Shown here: positions 62,661-64,000 of the stretch, one piece after another
Position numbering within the stretch: the first letter of the stretch is position 1
Layout: each line of letters begins with the position of its first letter
Assembly (NCBI RefSeq): GCF_016623585.1
Contig: NZ_JAEHFY010000003.1
Coordinates: 145,880 to 209,879, forward strand
Reading direction: 5' to 3'
DNA: 64,000 nt
DNA from: Pedobacter segetis
GTDB lineage: Bacteria; Bacteroidota; Bacteroidia; Sphingobacteriales; Sphingobacteriaceae
Translations under genes and position numbers: made by a program
Notes under the pieces: model-generated
Database searches by the model: none
What the model was told of the DNA's origin: nothing
What the model saw: the letters and a program-made list of their open reading frames with translations, nothing else

Positions 62661-63671
62661 ATGCGAATATCTAAATTATGTGTTTTTATGTTTTTATTGC
62701 TAATTTCTGGAGGTTTACTTGCATCAGATAAAGTAATATCACCAGATAATAGACTTATTGATTATGTAGGCAGATGGGATAAATCGGACATAAATAATTA
62801 TCATTCTTATTGGGGAGGAGCTTATTTTAATATAACTTTTAAGGGAAACCAAGTAAAAATCAATCTTTCATCTGCAGTAAGCATTTATGTTAAAGTTGAT
62901 GATAAAGAAATGGTGTTGTTTAAAAATGTTTCTGGTTGGGTAAAAATCACTCCCGATTCTTTGGATAATACTAAGCATCAAATCCAGGTTATTGCAAGGT
63001 TTCAGAATGATGAAATACAGCTGACTGGTCTAGTGTTAAATAATGGAGGAAAGTTATTGAAACCTGAGAAAAAGAAGATTTGGATAGAATATATTGGAGA
63101 TTCTATTACATCGGGCGATAGAACTTCTAAAGGAAATATTGCTGCATATTCATGGCTAAGTGGCGAATCTTTAAATGTTGCGCATACACAAATCTCTTAT
63201 TGTGGCATTCCGCTGGTTAGCGGTTATCATTATAATTATAAAGGAGCACCCAAAATTGGGATGGAATCCTCCTACCTCAATTTGAAACAGCCCAATCATG
63301 CGAATAATCCCGAATGGAATTTTAAAAACAAAGCTCCCCAAATATTAGTGGTAAATTTAGGAACTAATGATCATAATTTACAGGTAGATACAACCTTATT
63401 TAGCCAAACGATAACACAGTTTATCAGAAATTTAGGTTTTGTTTATCCAAATTCACGGATATTTGTAATGGTTCCTTTCAATCAATCTTATCATAAAGAA
63501 ATTACCGAAGTGGTTGATCAAGAACAGCAAAGAGATCCTAAAGTACAATTGATAGCTACCAAAAATTGGCTAAATAGTAACGATTTTGTTGACGGAACCC
63601 ACCCAACAGATGAGGGTCATTTAAAAGTTTCAACGAAGTTGGTACAAATTATTAAACCCTATTGCAAATAA
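62661..63671 (+). CDS. SGNH/GDSL carbohydrate esterase, CE2-like two-domain
   Basis: This is a 336-residue exported protein (signal peptide 1-22, GGLLAS). Residues ~25-130 form a beta-sandwich (YVGRWDKSDINNYHSYWGGAYFNITFKGNQVKINL), and ~140-336 an SGNH hydrolase. It has the nucleophile Ser in IGDSITSGD, GTNDH for the oxyanion hole, and the Asp/His pair in DGTHPTDEGH. The two-domain order is that of CE2 acetyl-esterases, which remove O-acetyl groups from plant polysaccharides. It lies 251 bases after the MFS gene, across the MFS relic. Confidence 0.85.
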   Translation: MRISKLCVFMFLLLISGGLLASDKVISPDNRLIDYVGRWDKSDINNYHSYWGGAYFNITFKGNQVKINLSSAVSIYVKVDDKEMVLFKNVSGWVKITPDSLDNTKHQIQVIARFQNDEIQLTGLVLNNGGKLLKPEKKKIWIEYIGDSITSGDRTSKGNIAAYSWLSGESLNVAHTQISYCGIPLVSGYHYNYKGAPKIGMESSYLNLKQPNHANNPEWNFKNKAPQILVVNLGTNDHNLQVDTTLFSQTITQFIRNLGFVYPNSRIFVMVPFNQSYHKEITEVVDQEQQRDPKVQLIATKNWLNSNDFVDGTHPTDEGHLKVSTKLVQIIKPYCK

Positions 63672-63830
63672 AAGCTGTATTTCTTTAGGATAATATTGTC
63701 TATCATTTTAACCTTTTTATCCATTTATTTTAAGTGGTTTTTTTAGTCTTTTGATTTCGGTATATAGATCTATATTGACCTCAATTTTTGAATAAGAGTT
63801 AAGCGCTTAATTGTATAAGCAAATTATTAC

Positions 63831-64000
63831 ATGAAAAAAACCCTTGCCATTTTATTGGTTTTAAGCGCCAGATTAGGTTTTGCGCAGCAGAACTTCTGGG
63901 AAAACCCCACTGTATTCGAGAAGAATATGGAGCCGGCACATGCCACATTTAATCTATATGATGCCGAGCAGAAAGTAAGTGCAGATGATGTATCACAATC
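63831..64000 (+). CDS. GH2-family glycoside hydrolase, N-terminal fragment (right-truncated)
   Basis: The first 56 codons are visible. A signal peptide (to LGFAQQ) is followed by FWENPTVFEKNMEPAHATFNLYDAEQ, which closely resembles the start of Bacteroidota GH2 beta-galactosidases. The active site lies outside the window. It probably belongs to the same glycan locus. TGTCTATC at 63697-63704 is upstream, but without a well-placed -7 box. Confidence 0.75.
   Translation, partial: MKKTLAILLVLSARLGFAQQNFWENPTVFEKNMEPAHATFNLYDAEQKVSADDVSQ

Noticed and set aside
63697..63753. GH43-type promoter before the GH2 gene
   Set aside because: TGTCTATC is present and TCCAT lies 21 bp on, but the downstream TAGTCTTTTG does not fit TAnnTTTG and its spacing differs.

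Overview
This is a 64 kb chromosomal window from a Gram-negative Bacteroidota bacterium, most likely a Sphingobacteriales member close to Pedobacter. That placement is inferred from gene content (two SusC/SusD pairs, a hybrid two-component regulator, type IX secretion sorting domains with a PorP/SprF partner), Bacteroidota-type -7 promoter boxes (TAnnTTTG), TA-rich spacers and low GC. No rRNA, tRNA, CRISPR array or intact mobile element was found.

Bases 1-9.8 kb hold housekeeping genes: the 3' end of lysA, a GT4 glycosyltransferase, an AHSA1-like protein, two small envelope proteins, glutaryl-CoA dehydrogenase, folB overlapping a GlcD-type flavoprotein, an RlpA-like protein, msrB, a DbpA-type RNA helicase, an EVE-domain protein and a YHS-domain protein. 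Bases 9.8-18.6 kb are a tandem cell-surface unit: two giant secreted paralogues (IgGFc-binding-like head, PKD repeats, type B T9SS tail) followed by a translationally coupled PorP/SprF-like membrane protein. Bases 18.7-28.3 kb return to general genes: purN, a DJ-1/PfpI protein, a di-haem cytochrome c, a GNAT acetyltransferase, an amino acid permease, an LTA-synthase-like phosphotransferase and a SulP transporter. Two dispersed repeats related to each other lie in spacers here.

From 28.8 kb to the right edge the window is a polysaccharide utilisation region of at least 35 kb. Part A (28.8-47.5 kb) has two GH43 exo-galactanase-like lipoproteins, a hybrid two-component sensor/regulator, an AraC regulator, galactose mutarotase, a sulfatase with a C-terminal PA14 domain, SusC, an unusual SusD carrying an inserted domain of about 145 residues, and a DUF5017-like surface lipoprotein. 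Part B (47.6-55 kb) has an alginate-lyase-superfamily lyase, a BNR_4 beta-propeller of the ulvan-lyase/GH145/PL42 type, a GH106 rhamnosidase-like enzyme and a GH27 enzyme. Part C (55.7-64 kb) has a second SusC/SusD pair, a hexuronate-type MFS transporter, a CE2-like esterase and the start of a GH2 enzyme. Together these suggest a galactan decorated with rhamnose and uronic acid, such as type II arabinogalactan/gum-arabic-like glycan, or a sulfated algal glycan such as ulvan. This is inference.

The strongest new signals are regulatory. Both GH43 genes have the same gapless 60-bp promoter module (two TCTAT half-sites 21 bp apart, then a -7 box at fixed distance). The second SusC and the MFS gene each carry a pair of palindromes of the form TGGGA-N4-TCCCA with centres exactly 19 bp apart, placed 46-48 bp before a -7 box. 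Other notable items are a composite minisatellite at two loci (one abutting the start of the GH106 gene), a decayed fragment of the MFS gene just downstream of it, and an in-frame 3 x 7-bp repeat inside lysA.
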